Source: Salinicola avicenniae
GTDB lineage: Bacteria > Pseudomonadota > Gammaproteobacteria > Pseudomonadales > Halomonadaceae
Length of the DNA stretch: 64,000 nucleotides
Direction of reading: 5' to 3'
Assembly (NCBI RefSeq): GCF_023736115.1
Contig: NZ_JAKQZC010000005.1
Coordinates: 434,001-498,000, forward strand
The notes beneath the pieces were generated by a model that worked only from the letters and a program-made list of their open reading frames with translations, did no database searches and had not been told where the DNA came from. Each line of letters opens with the position of its first letter. The stretch's first letter is position 1. Positions 1 through 8,301 of the stretch are shown here, in pieces. Position numbers and translations under genes: made by a program.

Positions 1-60
1 GTGACACTATCTCCGACGGAGATCGTACCCAACAATCCGTCCTTTGATGCCGCGGCGTAA
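1..60 (+). CDS. Possible 3' end of a CDS that enters from the left
   Basis: The first 19 codons read open in frame 1 and end with TAA at 58-60. The C-terminal peptide would finish with NNPSFDAAA. The stretch is too short to assign to a family, and it may simply be non-coding sequence. No other gene explains these bases, and the neighbouring bio operon lies on the opposite strand and ends at 427. Confidence 0.3.
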   Translation: MTLSPTEIVPNNPSFDAAA

Positions 61-426
61 GGGCTTTACCCAGAATTCGCTTTTTGATCCGCTTTTGTAG
101 TCATGTATGACATATGATACGAGACAGCGTTATCCAGCTACCGATTGGGGTGGAAAACCTGGCAATATTTACCACTTTTCTGGCAGAGTCGAAAAAGCCA
201 CGGAGATTCAATACGGTTTCACTTCACGGTGCATTGTCAAAGCCGACAAAAGCCCGCCTATGCCGTCCGAAAAATCAGAAAGCCGGCATGCGACCTTCGT
301 CGCATGCCGGCTAGTTCACTTCCAACGCGCTTTCCCAGCCAGCGATCGCACGCCCCTGGTGGCACGCCCAGAGCCCGGTCTTGTTCACGGGCGAGTCGCA
401 CCGAGCCTCTCAGATGCGCGAGCCCG
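61..426. other. Gap left of the bio operon
   Basis: I see no convincing gene in this 366-base stretch. Overlapping short open frames on the plus strand lack ribosome binding sites and any recognisable protein character. The one clear element is the hairpin at 281-312, annotated separately. Confidence 0.5.
270..312 (-). terminator. Intrinsic terminator candidate after bioA
   Basis: A perfect 13-bp inverted repeat lies at 281-293 and 300-312 around a 6-base loop. On the minus strand it is followed by a T-rich tract (complement of 270-280). This fits termination of the bioBFHCDA transcript about 115 bases after the bioA stop. It could also terminate a rightward transcript from the left edge, but the T-rich side favours the minus strand. 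Confidence 0.65.
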
Positions 427-1776
427 CTAGCCCCTCGTGGCCAGATCGATGCCCTCTTGCGTGACTTCCGCCACCAACTGCAATTCTTCAGGCGTCACCA
501 CATAGGGGGGCATCCAGTAGATCACGTTGCCGAGCGGACGCAGCATGACGCCGCGAGACATGGCATGACGGAAAACACGCAGCCCCCGACGCTCGCGGTA
601 GTCGTACGGTGTCAGCGAGGCCTTGTGCCGCACCATTTCAATCGCCACCACCATGCCGGTCTGACGCACGTCGCCCACCTGCGGATGCGCTCGCAGTGGT
701 GCTGCCAGCTCGCCCATCAGGGCTGCCTTGCCACGATTGTTGGCGATGACATCATCCTGCTCGAAGATATCCAGCGTCGCGAGCGCCGCCGCGCAGGCTA
801 GTGGATTGCCGGTGTAGCTATGTGAATGGAGAAAGGCCCTGAGCGTCTCGTAGTCATCGTAGAACGCCCCGTAGACCGCATCGGTCGTCAAGACAACGGA
901 AAGCGGCAGGTAGCCGCCGGTCAGCGCCTTGGAAAGACACAGGAAGTCCGGCGTGATACCGGCCTGCTCACAGGCGAAAAGCGTACCGGTTCGTCCGAAG
1001 CCGACCGCGATTTCGTCGAAGATCAGGTGCACCCCGTGACGATCGCAGGCCTCTCGCAACCAGGCCAGATACTCCGGCGGATACATGCGCATGCCACCGG
1101 CGCACTGAATCAGGGGCTCGACGATGACTGCCGACAGCTCATGGGCATGCCGCTCCAGCGCGACTTCCATCTCGGCGAATCGCACCCTCGCCTGACCGAT
1201 CCACTGATCCCGTGGCAGGCCGAAACCATCCGGCGCCGGCACCTTGATCACGTCAAGCAACAGCGAACGATACGTCTCGGTAAAGATAGCGACATCGCCC
1301 ACGGAGAGCGCGCCCAGCGTTTCGCCATGATAACCGTTGGTAATGGTCAGAAAGCGGCGCTTTTCGGGCCGGCCCACGTTCTGCCAATAGTGGTAACTCA
1401 TCTTCAACGCCACCTCGATCGCCGAGGAGCCGTTATCGGCATAGAAGCAGTGACCGAGCCCCGCCGGCGCCAGCCGCTCGAGACGCTCGGAGAGTTCGAT
1501 CACCGGCTGATGAGTAAAACCGGACAGGATGACGTGCTCGAGTTCATCGAGCTGAGACTTGATACGCGCGTTGATACGCGGATTCGCGTGCCCGAAGACA
1601 TTCACCCACCAGGAACTGACGATATCCAGGTAGTGCTTGCCCTCGAAGTCCTCGAGCCAGGCGCCCTTGCCGCGCCGAATGGGGACCATCGGCAACGTTT
1701 CGTGGTCCTTCATCTGGGTACAGGGGTGCCAGACGCTGGCGAGATCCCGCCGCATCCATTCGTCGTTCAGGTTCAT
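427..1776 (-). CDS. bioA: Adenosylmethionine-8-amino-7-oxononanoate aminotransferase BioA
   Basis: BioA is a class III PLP aminotransferase. It moves the amino group of S-adenosylmethionine to 8-amino-7-oxononanoate (KAPA) to give diaminopelargonate, the third step of biotin ring assembly. The 449-residue product has the usual family length. It shows the SSWWVN substrate-pocket segment near residue 54, the NGYHGET stretch at about 147-153, DEIAVGFGRTG at 254-264, and the PLP lysine K283 in LSKALTGG. The ATG at 1774-1776 overlaps the bioD stop by four bases (ATGA), which indicates translational coupling. The same frame stays open for almost 400 codons upstream, through bioD and into bioC, but that extension is a shadow frame because bioD is clearly coded in another frame. 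It is the last gene of the operon. Confidence 0.96.
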   Translation of the reverse strand: MNLNDEWMRRDLASVWHPCTQMKDHETLPMVPIRRGKGAWLEDFEGKHYLDIVSSWWVNVFGHANPRINARIKSQLDELEHVILSGFTHQPVIELSERLERLAPAGLGHCFYADNGSSAIEVALKMSYHYWQNVGRPEKRRFLTITNGYHGETLGALSVGDVAIFTETYRSLLLDVIKVPAPDGFGLPRDQWIGQARVRFAEMEVALERHAHELSAVIVEPLIQCAGGMRMYPPEYLAWLREACDRHGVHLIFDEIAVGFGRTGTLFACEQAGITPDFLCLSKALTGGYLPLSVVLTTDAVYGAFYDDYETLRAFLHSHSYTGNPLACAAALATLDIFEQDDVIANNRGKAALMGELAAPLRAHPQVGDVRQTGMVVAIEMVRHKASLTPYDYRERRGLRVFRHAMSRGVMLRPLGNVIYWMPPYVVTPEELQLVAEVTQEGIDLATRG

Positions 1777-2510
1777 GATGGCCGTCCATCTTGCGGATTG
1801 TTGCCGCCCGCCATCGAGCGGGAAAGCAGCGGATCGATATCGAGAAGGTCCGCGACCGCCGCCGGTGTCGGCGCCGTCAGCCGCGGCACCACCCCCAGGC
1901 AGGGAACGCCTCCCTGCTCCCCCAGCCAGTACGACAGGGCATCGAGGTTGTCTTCCATCCGCGGCATGTCGGCCTCCACGATATTGGCGACCCAGCCGGC
2001 GACGCGTAAGCCATCGCGCTGGATCGCCTCCAGCGTCAGGCGGGCATGGTTGATCGCCCCCAGCCGCACGCCAACAACCAGGATGACCGGGAGTCCGAGT
2101 TCCCGCGCGAGATCGGATAGCGATTCGTTTCCGGCGAGCGGCACCCGCCAGCCGCCGGCCCCCTCGATGACGGTAAAACCCGACCCATCGGCAAGCAGCG
2201 AGCGCATGGGTGGCGCCAGGCGTGCCACGGTCAGTGGCTCCCCCGCTTCCCTGGCGGCGATATGTGGCGCAATCGCCGGCGCCAGGGCGACCGGGTTGAT
2301 GGCCGCGTAATCGAGCCTCGGCTCGCATACGGCCTGGATCGCCAGCGCATCGGTATTGCGCAGGCCCGCGGACGTGCGCTCGCAGCCCGAGGCGACGGGC
2401 TTGCCGCCGGCGGTCGTCAACCCTCGCCGCCGCGCGGCAGCAAGCAGGCCCGTGGCGATAACCGTCTTGCCGGCATCGGTATCGGTGCCGGTGAGGAAAT
2501 AGGCAGTCAT
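1773..2510 (-). CDS. bioD: Dethiobiotin synthetase BioD
   Basis: BioD closes the ureido ring of biotin by ATP-dependent carboxylation of diaminopelargonate to dethiobiotin in the cytoplasm. The 245-residue protein opens with the family P-loop GTDTDAGKT at residues 8-16. It carries the GCERTSAGLRNTDA and EGAGGWRVPL segments typical of BioD (carboxylate/Mg-binding and substrate regions). It starts three bases downstream of the bioC stop and overlaps bioA by four bases, so it sits tightly inside the operon. The length is normal, and nothing suggests damage. Confidence 0.96.
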   Translation of the reverse strand: MTAYFLTGTDTDAGKTVIATGLLAAARRRGLTTAGGKPVASGCERTSAGLRNTDALAIQAVCEPRLDYAAINPVALAPAIAPHIAAREAGEPLTVARLAPPMRSLLADGSGFTVIEGAGGWRVPLAGNESLSDLARELGLPVILVVGVRLGAINHARLTLEAIQRDGLRVAGWVANIVEADMPRMEDNLDALSYWLGEQGGVPCLGVVPRLTAPTPAAVADLLDIDPLLSRSMAGGNNPQDGRPS

Positions 2511-2513
2511 GAT

Positions 2514-3371
2514 TCATTCTCCGGGCGATAAACGCTGCATCAGTACGCTGGCAACCCGATAACGCGTGGGGATGCCGGCAGCGACACGGTGAGCTTCCAG
2601 CGCCTGCAGACGTCGCGCCATCCTCGCGCGGCCAGCAAGCCCCGCCGAGACCGGACGCGTCGTCAGCGTGTTGGCACCAATGCGCTGGAGTGCCCGCAGC
2701 GCCGATCGCGCATCGGCGTGCCAGGTACGATGCGTGGCCCAGGAAAGCCGCCGGCATCGCAGACCGTTGACGTCCAGCTCCGCTTCCAGCTCGGAAGGCG
2801 TCAGGAAACGGTTGACGGGAACCGTGCCGTCGGCACGCAGCCAGGCGTCGCGCAGCTCGCTCAGGCTCTCGTCGCCCAACGTCGTGAACGCCAGCCAGCC
2901 GCCCGGACGCAGTACTCGCGCGGCTTCCCCCAACGCCTTGTCGAGCGAGTCGCACCACTGCAACGCGAGACTCGAGACGATCAGATCGCGGCTCGCGTCG
3001 GCCAGTGGCAAGCGCTCCGCTTCCCCTACCAGCCAGCGAACCGGCAAATCACCATGGCGCTGGCACGCGCTGGCAATCATGCCCGGCGCCAGATCGAGAC
3101 CGATTCCCTCGATCTCATTCTGCCGCCCCCCGAATCGTCGTATCAGCTGCGAGATCGCATAGCCGGTGCCGCAGCCCAGGTCGAGGACATCAAGGGGGGC
3201 AGGGGCGGTCGCGGTCAATGCGGACAACGGCAGCGCCTCCAGCAACGCATCGGCGACCTCTCGCTGCAGCTGCGCCTCGCCGTCATAACGCTCCGCCGCC
3301 CGGGAAAAACCGTTCGCGATCCGCTGCTGTCGGGTAGCGTCCGCCCGCACGCTGACGGTGACCGGGCTCAT
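2514..3371 (-). CDS. bioC: Malonyl-ACP O-methyltransferase BioC
   Basis: BioC methylates the free carboxyl of malonyl-ACP, which lets the fatty acid machinery build the pimeloyl moiety. The 285-residue product is a class I SAM methyltransferase with motif I VLDLGCGTG at about 62-70, the N-terminal IANGFSRAAERYD segment characteristic of BioC, and a SLALQWCDSLDKAL segment in the middle. The start chosen is the ATG at 3369-3371, which overlaps the bioH stop by four bases. A longer frame upstream lies entirely inside bioH and is rejected. BioC and BioH act as a pair that disguises and then frees the pimeloyl chain. Confidence 0.93.
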   Translation of the reverse strand: MSPVTVSVRADATRQQRIANGFSRAAERYDGEAQLQREVADALLEALPLSALTATAPAPLDVLDLGCGTGYAISQLIRRFGGRQNEIEGIGLDLAPGMIASACQRHGDLPVRWLVGEAERLPLADASRDLIVSSLALQWCDSLDKALGEAARVLRPGGWLAFTTLGDESLSELRDAWLRADGTVPVNRFLTPSELEAELDVNGLRCRRLSWATHRTWHADARSALRALQRIGANTLTTRPVSAGLAGRARMARRLQALEAHRVAAGIPTRYRVASVLMQRLSPGE

Positions 3372-4168
3372 GGGGCCAGCGCTCGCGGCCGCTTCGAGAC
3401 ACGCAGAAATGCCGCCATCCGCTCGGCGGTCTCCTCGGCATGCGCCAGCGGAAAAGCATGGCCGGCATCCGGCAGGCATGCCGTCCGGCTGCCCACGGGC
3501 AACCTTGATGCGATAGCGGCCCGCGCCGCAACAGGCACCAGCAGATCGTTCTCCGCGAACAGGTGAAACTGCGGTATGCGTAACGTCGAGAGCGCCTCGC
3601 GCAGATCCAGCGTCGCCAGCACCGCCAGGCCGGCGAGCGAGTGATCCAGCGGCGTCGACTGCAATGCCTCGAGCAGCGTTCGGCTCAGCCGCCGCGCATC
3701 GCGTCCGCCCTGGGCGCTCAACTGCGCGAATCGGGTCAATGTCCGGCCGGGGCCGGTAGCGAGACCGTCGCGGAATGCCTCGAAGGTCTCGCCAGACATG
3801 GCGGTCGGCCAGCCGGGGCGCGCGACGAAGCTGGCGTTGGTGCCCAGCGTGACCAGCCCGCAAGCCGCATGGCCCCGCCACTGCGCCAGTGCCGTGGCGA
3901 GCATACCGCCCAGCGACCACCCTGCCAGCCAGGCACCGGTCGGCAAGGTGCGGTCCAGCATCGCCACCCAGCTCTCGGGACGATGACTGGTCAACCCGGC
4001 ATAGCTGGCGCACTCGATATGCCAATCGGGCAGCTGCTGACGTAGCGCCTCGATCAGCGGCCTCAACGGTTGCGGCCCCAGCGCCCACCCTGGCAACACT
4101 ATCAGCGTCGGTGACGTCGTCGCCGGTGGCATCGATATCGATGTCGCGTTCGCGCCAGCATCATTCAT
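3368..4168 (-). CDS. bioH: Pimeloyl-ACP methyl ester carboxylesterase BioH
   Basis: BioH hydrolyses pimeloyl-ACP methyl ester and so ends the disguised fatty-acid cycle started by BioC. The 266-residue alpha/beta hydrolase shows the nucleophile elbow GWSLGG with S85, an acid in AENDLLVP, and the histidine of the C-terminal DAGHAFPL segment, together a complete catalytic triad. The start is the ATG at 4166-4168, preceded by GGGAGAG and overlapping the bioF stop by four bases. The frame continues upstream without a stop but only over bioF. The gene lies between bioF and bioC. Confidence 0.93.
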   Translation of the reverse strand: MNDAGANATSISMPPATTSPTLIVLPGWALGPQPLRPLIEALRQQLPDWHIECASYAGLTSHRPESWVAMLDRTLPTGAWLAGWSLGGMLATALAQWRGHAACGLVTLGTNASFVARPGWPTAMSGETFEAFRDGLATGPGRTLTRFAQLSAQGGRDARRLSRTLLEALQSTPLDHSLAGLAVLATLDLREALSTLRIPQFHLFAENDLLVPVAARAAIASRLPVGSRTACLPDAGHAFPLAHAEETAERMAAFLRVSKRPRALAP

Positions 4169-5415
4169 GATCTCTCCCTCCCCGCGATCCGGGACGGATG
4201 CGAGACGCGATAGAGCGTCTCCAGCAATCGATCCACATCCGCGCGTGTGTGCGAGGCCGAGAGCGTCACCCGCAGCCGCGCACTGCCGACCGGCACGGTC
4301 GGGGAGCGGATCGCGCTGCACCAGATCCCGCTCGCCTCGAGCGACTCGGCCATGGCTAACGCGGCAAGATCGTTGCCGCCATCCTCTCCGTCACCAGCCC
4401 GCTGCGCACTATGCCGACTGACGACCAGTGGCTGAATTGGCGTGCAGGATGGCATCAGCGTTAGCCCATGGGCATGCAGACCCGCGGCTTCACGACGAAA
4501 ATGCGCGATCAAGCTATCGAGATGCCCGCGCCTCTCGGGTTCGTTCTCGACAAGATCGAGGCTGGTCAGGGTCGCCCAGGCGAGCGCCGGCGACAGGCTG
4601 GTGGTGTAGACATAAGGCCGCGAGAACTGGATCAATGCCTCGATCAGCGCGTCGCTGCCGGCAACGAAAGCCCCTTGCGTACCCAACGCCTTGCCCAAGG
4701 TGCCCATGAGCACCGGCACGGCCTGAGGCGTGACGCTCTGAGACTCCAGCGTGCCGCGTCCGGTGACGCCGAGTACACCCAGGCCATGCGCATCGTCGAC
4801 CATCAGCCAGGCGTGATGGCGCTCGCAGGCCGAAGCCAGTGCGGGCAGATCGGCCGTATCGCCATCCATGCTGAAAACGCCATCGGTCACCACCAGCCGT
4901 CGACGTGACGGATCGAGCGCCGCCAGACGCTGCTCGCAGGCCGTCGCGTCGCCATGGGCAAACCTCTCGAGTCCGGCGCCGGCCAGACGCGTCGCGTCCA
5001 GTAGCGAGGCGTGGTTGAGACGATCGTGCAGCGCGATGTCACCTCGTCCCAGCAGCGCGGAAATCACCCCAAGATTGGCTTGATAACCGCTGGAGAAAAG
5101 CAGTGCCCGCTCTCGTCCGGTCCACGTCGCAAGCCGTTGTTCGAGCCGCTCGTGCGCTTCGCTGTGGCCGCAGACCAGATGCGACGCCCCGCCGCCGGTA
5201 CCGAAACGTCTGGCCCCTTCGGCCAGCGCTTCGGCCAACCGTGGCTCACCGGCCAGGCCAAGATAGTCGTTGCTGCAGAACGTGAGTCGATCGTGTGGGC
5301 CACGCACACCGGCGCCTGACGTGGTGCGACGTTCGCGATAACGATGACGTTCACGCTGCCGCTGCAAGCGGGCTTGCAGGGCGCCATCGAGCGTGTCGCG
5401 GTGAAGATCAGGCAT
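4165..5415 (-). CDS. bioF: 8-amino-7-oxononanoate synthase BioF
   Basis: BioF is a PLP enzyme of the alpha-oxoamine synthase family. It condenses pimeloyl-ACP with L-alanine to give KAPA, with loss of CO2. The 416-residue protein is slightly longer than the roughly 385-residue Escherichia coli enzyme, partly because of a variable N-terminal region. It shows FCSNDYLGL at 46-54, the FGTGGGASHLVCG glycine-rich segment, DDAHGLG at 207-213, and the PLP lysine K242 in GTLGKALGTQG. It starts five bases after bioB and overlaps bioH by four bases. Confidence 0.96.
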   Translation of the reverse strand: MPDLHRDTLDGALQARLQRQRERHRYRERRTTSGAGVRGPHDRLTFCSNDYLGLAGEPRLAEALAEGARRFGTGGGASHLVCGHSEAHERLEQRLATWTGRERALLFSSGYQANLGVISALLGRGDIALHDRLNHASLLDATRLAGAGLERFAHGDATACEQRLAALDPSRRRLVVTDGVFSMDGDTADLPALASACERHHAWLMVDDAHGLGVLGVTGRGTLESQSVTPQAVPVLMGTLGKALGTQGAFVAGSDALIEALIQFSRPYVYTTSLSPALAWATLTSLDLVENEPERRGHLDSLIAHFRREAAGLHAHGLTLMPSCTPIQPLVVSRHSAQRAGDGEDGGNDLAALAMAESLEASGIWCSAIRSPTVPVGSARLRVTLSASHTRADVDRLLETLYRVSHPSRIAGRERS

Positions 5416-5420
5416 GGGTA

Positions 5421-6539
5421 TCAGCGTCCGGCGGCCGCGTCGGTGACCCGCTCACCGATTCTCGCCTGCGCCAGCGTCTCGCGAATCGCCGCCTCGTGCG
5501 TCGTATCGTCGAAACCTTCACGCCGCTCGGGATGCAGGCCTAGCCGCGCGAACAGTTGACGATCGTGGCTAGCCTGCGGGTTCTGGGCAGTCAGCAGGCG
5601 ATCGCCGTAAAAGAGAGAGTTGGCGCCAGCGAAAAAGGCCATGGCCTGCGTTTCGTCGCTCATCAGCTCGCGACCGGCTGCCAATCGGACATGGGACTGC
5701 GGCATCAGGATGCGCGCCACGGCGATGGTGCGAACGAACTCGAACGGATCGAGCGCCTCGACGTCGGCCAGCGGGGTCCCTTCGATCCGGATCAGCATGT
5801 TGATGGGCACGCTCTCCGGATGCACCGGCAGGTTGGCCAACTGCTGCAGTAGGCCGGCACGATCCTCGACGCTCTCGCCCATGCCCAGAATCCCGCCGCT
5901 GCAGATCTTCATGCCGGCATGGCGCACGTGATCCAGCGTCTCGAGACGGTCGGCATAGGTCCGCGTGGTGATGATCTCGCCGTAGTACTCCGGCGAGGTA
6001 TCGAGGTTATGGTTGTAGTAGTCGAGCCCCGCCTCGCCGAGCTGATCCGCCTGCTCACGGCTCAGCATGCCCAGTGTCATGCAGGTCTCCAGGCCCATGG
6101 CGCGGACGCCTCGCACCATGTCGATCACATAGGGCATGTCCCTGGCGGTGGGGTGTTTCCAGGCCGCGCCCATGCAGAAGCGACTGGCACCGACCTCGAG
6201 CGCCCGGCGCGCCTCCGTCAGAACCGCTTCGACCTGCATCAGCTTCTCGCGATCGAGACCGGTGTTGTAATGCCCCGACTGCGGGCAGTACTTGCAGTCC
6301 TCCGGGCAGGCGCCGGTCTTGATCGAGAGCAGCGTCGAGATCTGTACCGCGTTGGGATAGAAATGACGCCGATGCACGCCCTGGGCCCGGAACAGCAGAT
6401 CGTTGAACGGCAGCGTCAGCAGCGTTTGGATCTCGTCACGCTGCCAGTCGTGGCGCACGCCATCGTCCGCCGTTGACGACCCGGCGCGAACGCGGCCCAG
6501 TCTGGACGTTGGTATCGAGGTGTCTGTCGTTTCAGCCAT
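5421..6539 (-). CDS. bioB: Biotin synthase BioB
   Basis: BioB is the radical-SAM enzyme that inserts sulfur into dethiobiotin, the final biotin step. The 372-residue product carries the radical-SAM cysteines C78, C82 and C85 in CPEDCKYC, followed by PQSGHY. It also has NHNLDTS, and the [11 protein letters not shown] segment conserved in BioB. The ATG at 6537-6539 is chosen. An upstream TTG at 6549-6551 is in frame but falls inside the BirA operator candidate. No strong Shine-Dalgarno is visible for either start. BioB leads the six-gene operon bioBFHCDA. Confidence 0.95.
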   Translation of the reverse strand: MAETTDTSIPTSRLGRVRAGSSTADDGVRHDWQRDEIQTLLTLPFNDLLFRAQGVHRRHFYPNAVQISTLLSIKTGACPEDCKYCPQSGHYNTGLDREKLMQVEAVLTEARRALEVGASRFCMGAAWKHPTARDMPYVIDMVRGVRAMGLETCMTLGMLSREQADQLGEAGLDYYNHNLDTSPEYYGEIITTRTYADRLETLDHVRHAGMKICSGGILGMGESVEDRAGLLQQLANLPVHPESVPINMLIRIEGTPLADVEALDPFEFVRTIAVARILMPQSHVRLAAGRELMSDETQAMAFFAGANSLFYGDRLLTAQNPQASHDRQLFARLGLHPERREGFDDTTHEAAIRETLAQARIGERVTDAAAGR

Positions 6540-6546
6540 GGCCACA

Positions 6547-6614
6547 GTCAACCTTGGTTATTCTAAAAGTTGACAAAGGGTGCCATGCCCCGTGGTCAAC
6601 TTCAAACAATAACC
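6547..6614 (-). promoter_or_regulatory. BirA-type biotin operator candidate in front of bioB
   Basis: GTCAAC at 6547-6552 and GTTGAC at 6569-6574 form an inverted pair with 16 bases between them. This matches the layout of the bacterial BirA site (half sites like TTGTAAACC and GGTTTACAA). A second, larger dyad uses the same right half. AAGTTGAC at 6567-6574 is mirrored by GTCAACTT at 6595-6602, and GGTTATT at 6556-6562 by AATAACC at 6608-6614. The position just upstream of bioB supports biotin-dependent repression. BirA binding is inferred from pattern and context only. Confidence 0.6.
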
Positions 6615-6652
6615 AGGTTTACCAATGCCGCCGACTTCATCACAGCCGGCGC

Positions 6653-8032
6653 TCACCCCGCCGGCATCAGAGACCTCGCGAAGCTGGCGTCGAAGTCGTC
6701 GGGATCGAGCCGCTGCGACCAGCCGATGATCGGAATCCTGTCGTGATTCGGGCCGCCACGCGTCGGGACCACATACTCCCAGGCGATGCGCCCGTCCCGC
6801 GTCACCTCCACCAGACGCCCCCCATCGGATTCGCTGATCAGGGTATTGCCGTTGTCGAGTCGGTGCTGATCACCGCGGATCTCGCTCTCCAGCGGGTGTT
6901 CGGCCGTGCCGGCGTACTGCCAGCGAATTGCCATCGTGCGGGGATCGAACTCGAGAATGCGCGTCTCGCCCTCGGCCGCGTGATAGTGACCACGATTGTC
7001 GAACAGCGCGATATCGCCGTTGGGCAGCACATCCGGGTCGTGCTGACGAATCCAGGGCCCTCGCGTGGCCCACTTGATCTCCTGGCTGCGCGGATCGATA
7101 ACGGCAATCGAACTGGTCTCACGAAACGACAGCAGCAGATCGCCCTCGTCACCGAAGGCGAAATGTCGGGCCTTGTCGGCGTCAATGTAATCGACGGCAT
7201 TGGCATGAATCGGATCCCCCACCATGATGCCGGGCACGTTATCCAGCAACTCTCGGTAGCGAGAGGTCTGAATCGCCGGCAACAAGCGCGTCCGCTGTTG
7301 CTCCTTCCCGTCGGCCGATAGCACCACGAGGGAGTCTTCCAGACGCGGCGGCTTGAGATAGCTCAACCCCTCGAGTTCATCGTCGAAGATGCCGTGTACC
7401 AGTGCGTAGATACGTCCGTCGTCGCCGATCGCGAACTGATGATGGGCGCGTCCGGCGTAGCGCCAGATCACGTTGGAGTCCTTGTCGAGCTTGACCAGCC
7501 CATAGCCGTAGGGCGTGTCGCCATTCCCCTCATAGAGCGCGATCAGATCCCCGTTGGGCTGCACCTGGGCGTTGCGAAAGTGAATGAACTCGTCAGGGCG
7601 CGGGTTGGGGATTCCCTCGCCATCGGGCCACACTTCGCTATAAGGTTTTCGCCACTCGTGGACCACGTTTCCCGACATGTCGATCAGATAGGCAGCAGGC
7701 TCGGTCCCCACCGTATAGAGCGTCAGCCCTTCACGCGCGAGCTGCGGGTCGTGTTGCGTCACGCCGCGAGTATCGGTGCGCTGCGCCCGCCAGATATCCC
7801 CCTTGAAAACGTCACTGTAGTCGGTCATCTGATGATAGAGCGCCTGACCGGCCTGGTAGGCATTCTGGATCTGTGGGCCGGGAAAGAAGTTCGTCACCAC
7901 CGAGAAAGCGCCAACGACAAAAACAATGACCAGCAAGGCAATGATCGCCAGCGTCTTGAAGATCCGATCGCCAAGCGTGTCGGCAGCAGTATCGGCGTTC
8001 GGCGAACGCCCGGGAGGCCTGGACGCGTCCAT
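6653..8032 (-). CDS. Membrane-anchored arylsulfotransferase-family (ASST-like) protein
   Basis: The 459-residue product has one strongly hydrophobic segment at roughly residues 24-46 and then a long soluble part, so it is probably an inner-membrane-anchored periplasmic protein. The body repeats motifs such as ADKARHFAFGDEGDLLLSFR, IDPRSQEIKWATRGPW and DVLPNGDIALFDNRGH. These are typical of the beta-propeller arylsulfotransferase (ASST) family, in which a histidine takes a sulfate group from one phenol and passes it to another. The substrate cannot be told from the sequence, and some family members are of unknown function. The start at 8032 has a GGAG-type site (AGGAGC) about nine bases upstream. 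The gene lies in the same direction as the bio operon but is separated from it by the operator region. Confidence 0.7.
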   Translation of the reverse strand: MDASRPPGRSPNADTAADTLGDRIFKTLAIIALLVIVFVVGAFSVVTNFFPGPQIQNAYQAGQALYHQMTDYSDVFKGDIWRAQRTDTRGVTQHDPQLAREGLTLYTVGTEPAAYLIDMSGNVVHEWRKPYSEVWPDGEGIPNPRPDEFIHFRNAQVQPNGDLIALYEGNGDTPYGYGLVKLDKDSNVIWRYAGRAHHQFAIGDDGRIYALVHGIFDDELEGLSYLKPPRLEDSLVVLSADGKEQQRTRLLPAIQTSRYRELLDNVPGIMVGDPIHANAVDYIDADKARHFAFGDEGDLLLSFRETSSIAVIDPRSQEIKWATRGPWIRQHDPDVLPNGDIALFDNRGHYHAAEGETRILEFDPRTMAIRWQYAGTAEHPLESEIRGDQHRLDNGNTLISESDGGRLVEVTRDGRIAWEYVVPTRGGPNHDRIPIIGWSQRLDPDDFDASFARSLMPAG

Positions 8033-8230
8033 GTCGAGCTCCTGTTCGAATTTCCGAGCCGGACATCGGCTCGGTCGTCCGCCGTGAAGCCGATGACTCC
8101 ACCCACGGTCGATCAAGACTTAGAGAGAGAGCCTGCAGGCAGGGTTCATCCCTTTTCGTAGTCTTGATGTGACGAATGGCCCGTTTTGCTTGCCAGTCAC
8201 CGCCACTGCGTAACCTCGCCGCCGACTTTC

Positions 8231-8293
8231 GTTGCGAATATGTGGCGGCGTTGCGAATATGTGGCGGCGTTGCGAATACGTGGCAGCGTTGCC
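8231..8293. repeat. Three-copy 19-bp tandem repeat
   Basis: The unit GTTGCGAATATGTGGCGGC occurs at 8231-8249 and 8250-8268. A two-mismatch copy lies at 8269-8287, followed by the start of a fourth (GTTGCC). It sits in the short gap between the ASST-like gene and the end of glgP and ends eight bases before the glgP stop. No function is evident. Confidence 0.9.
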
Positions 8294-8301
8294 AAGGCGT
8301 A

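Noticed and set aside
1777-2958. In-frame upstream extension of bioA giving an 843-residue product
   Set aside because: The extension is the shadow of bioD and bioC in a GC-rich region. bioD has a clear P-loop in another frame, and the bioA ATG overlaps its stop.
6540-6551. TTG at 6549-6551 as the bioB start
   Set aside because: It lies within the operator half site. The ATG at 6537-6539 gives a normal BioB length.
8231-8293. The 19-bp triple repeat as a CRISPR array
   Set aside because: The copies touch each other without spacers, and no cas genes are present.
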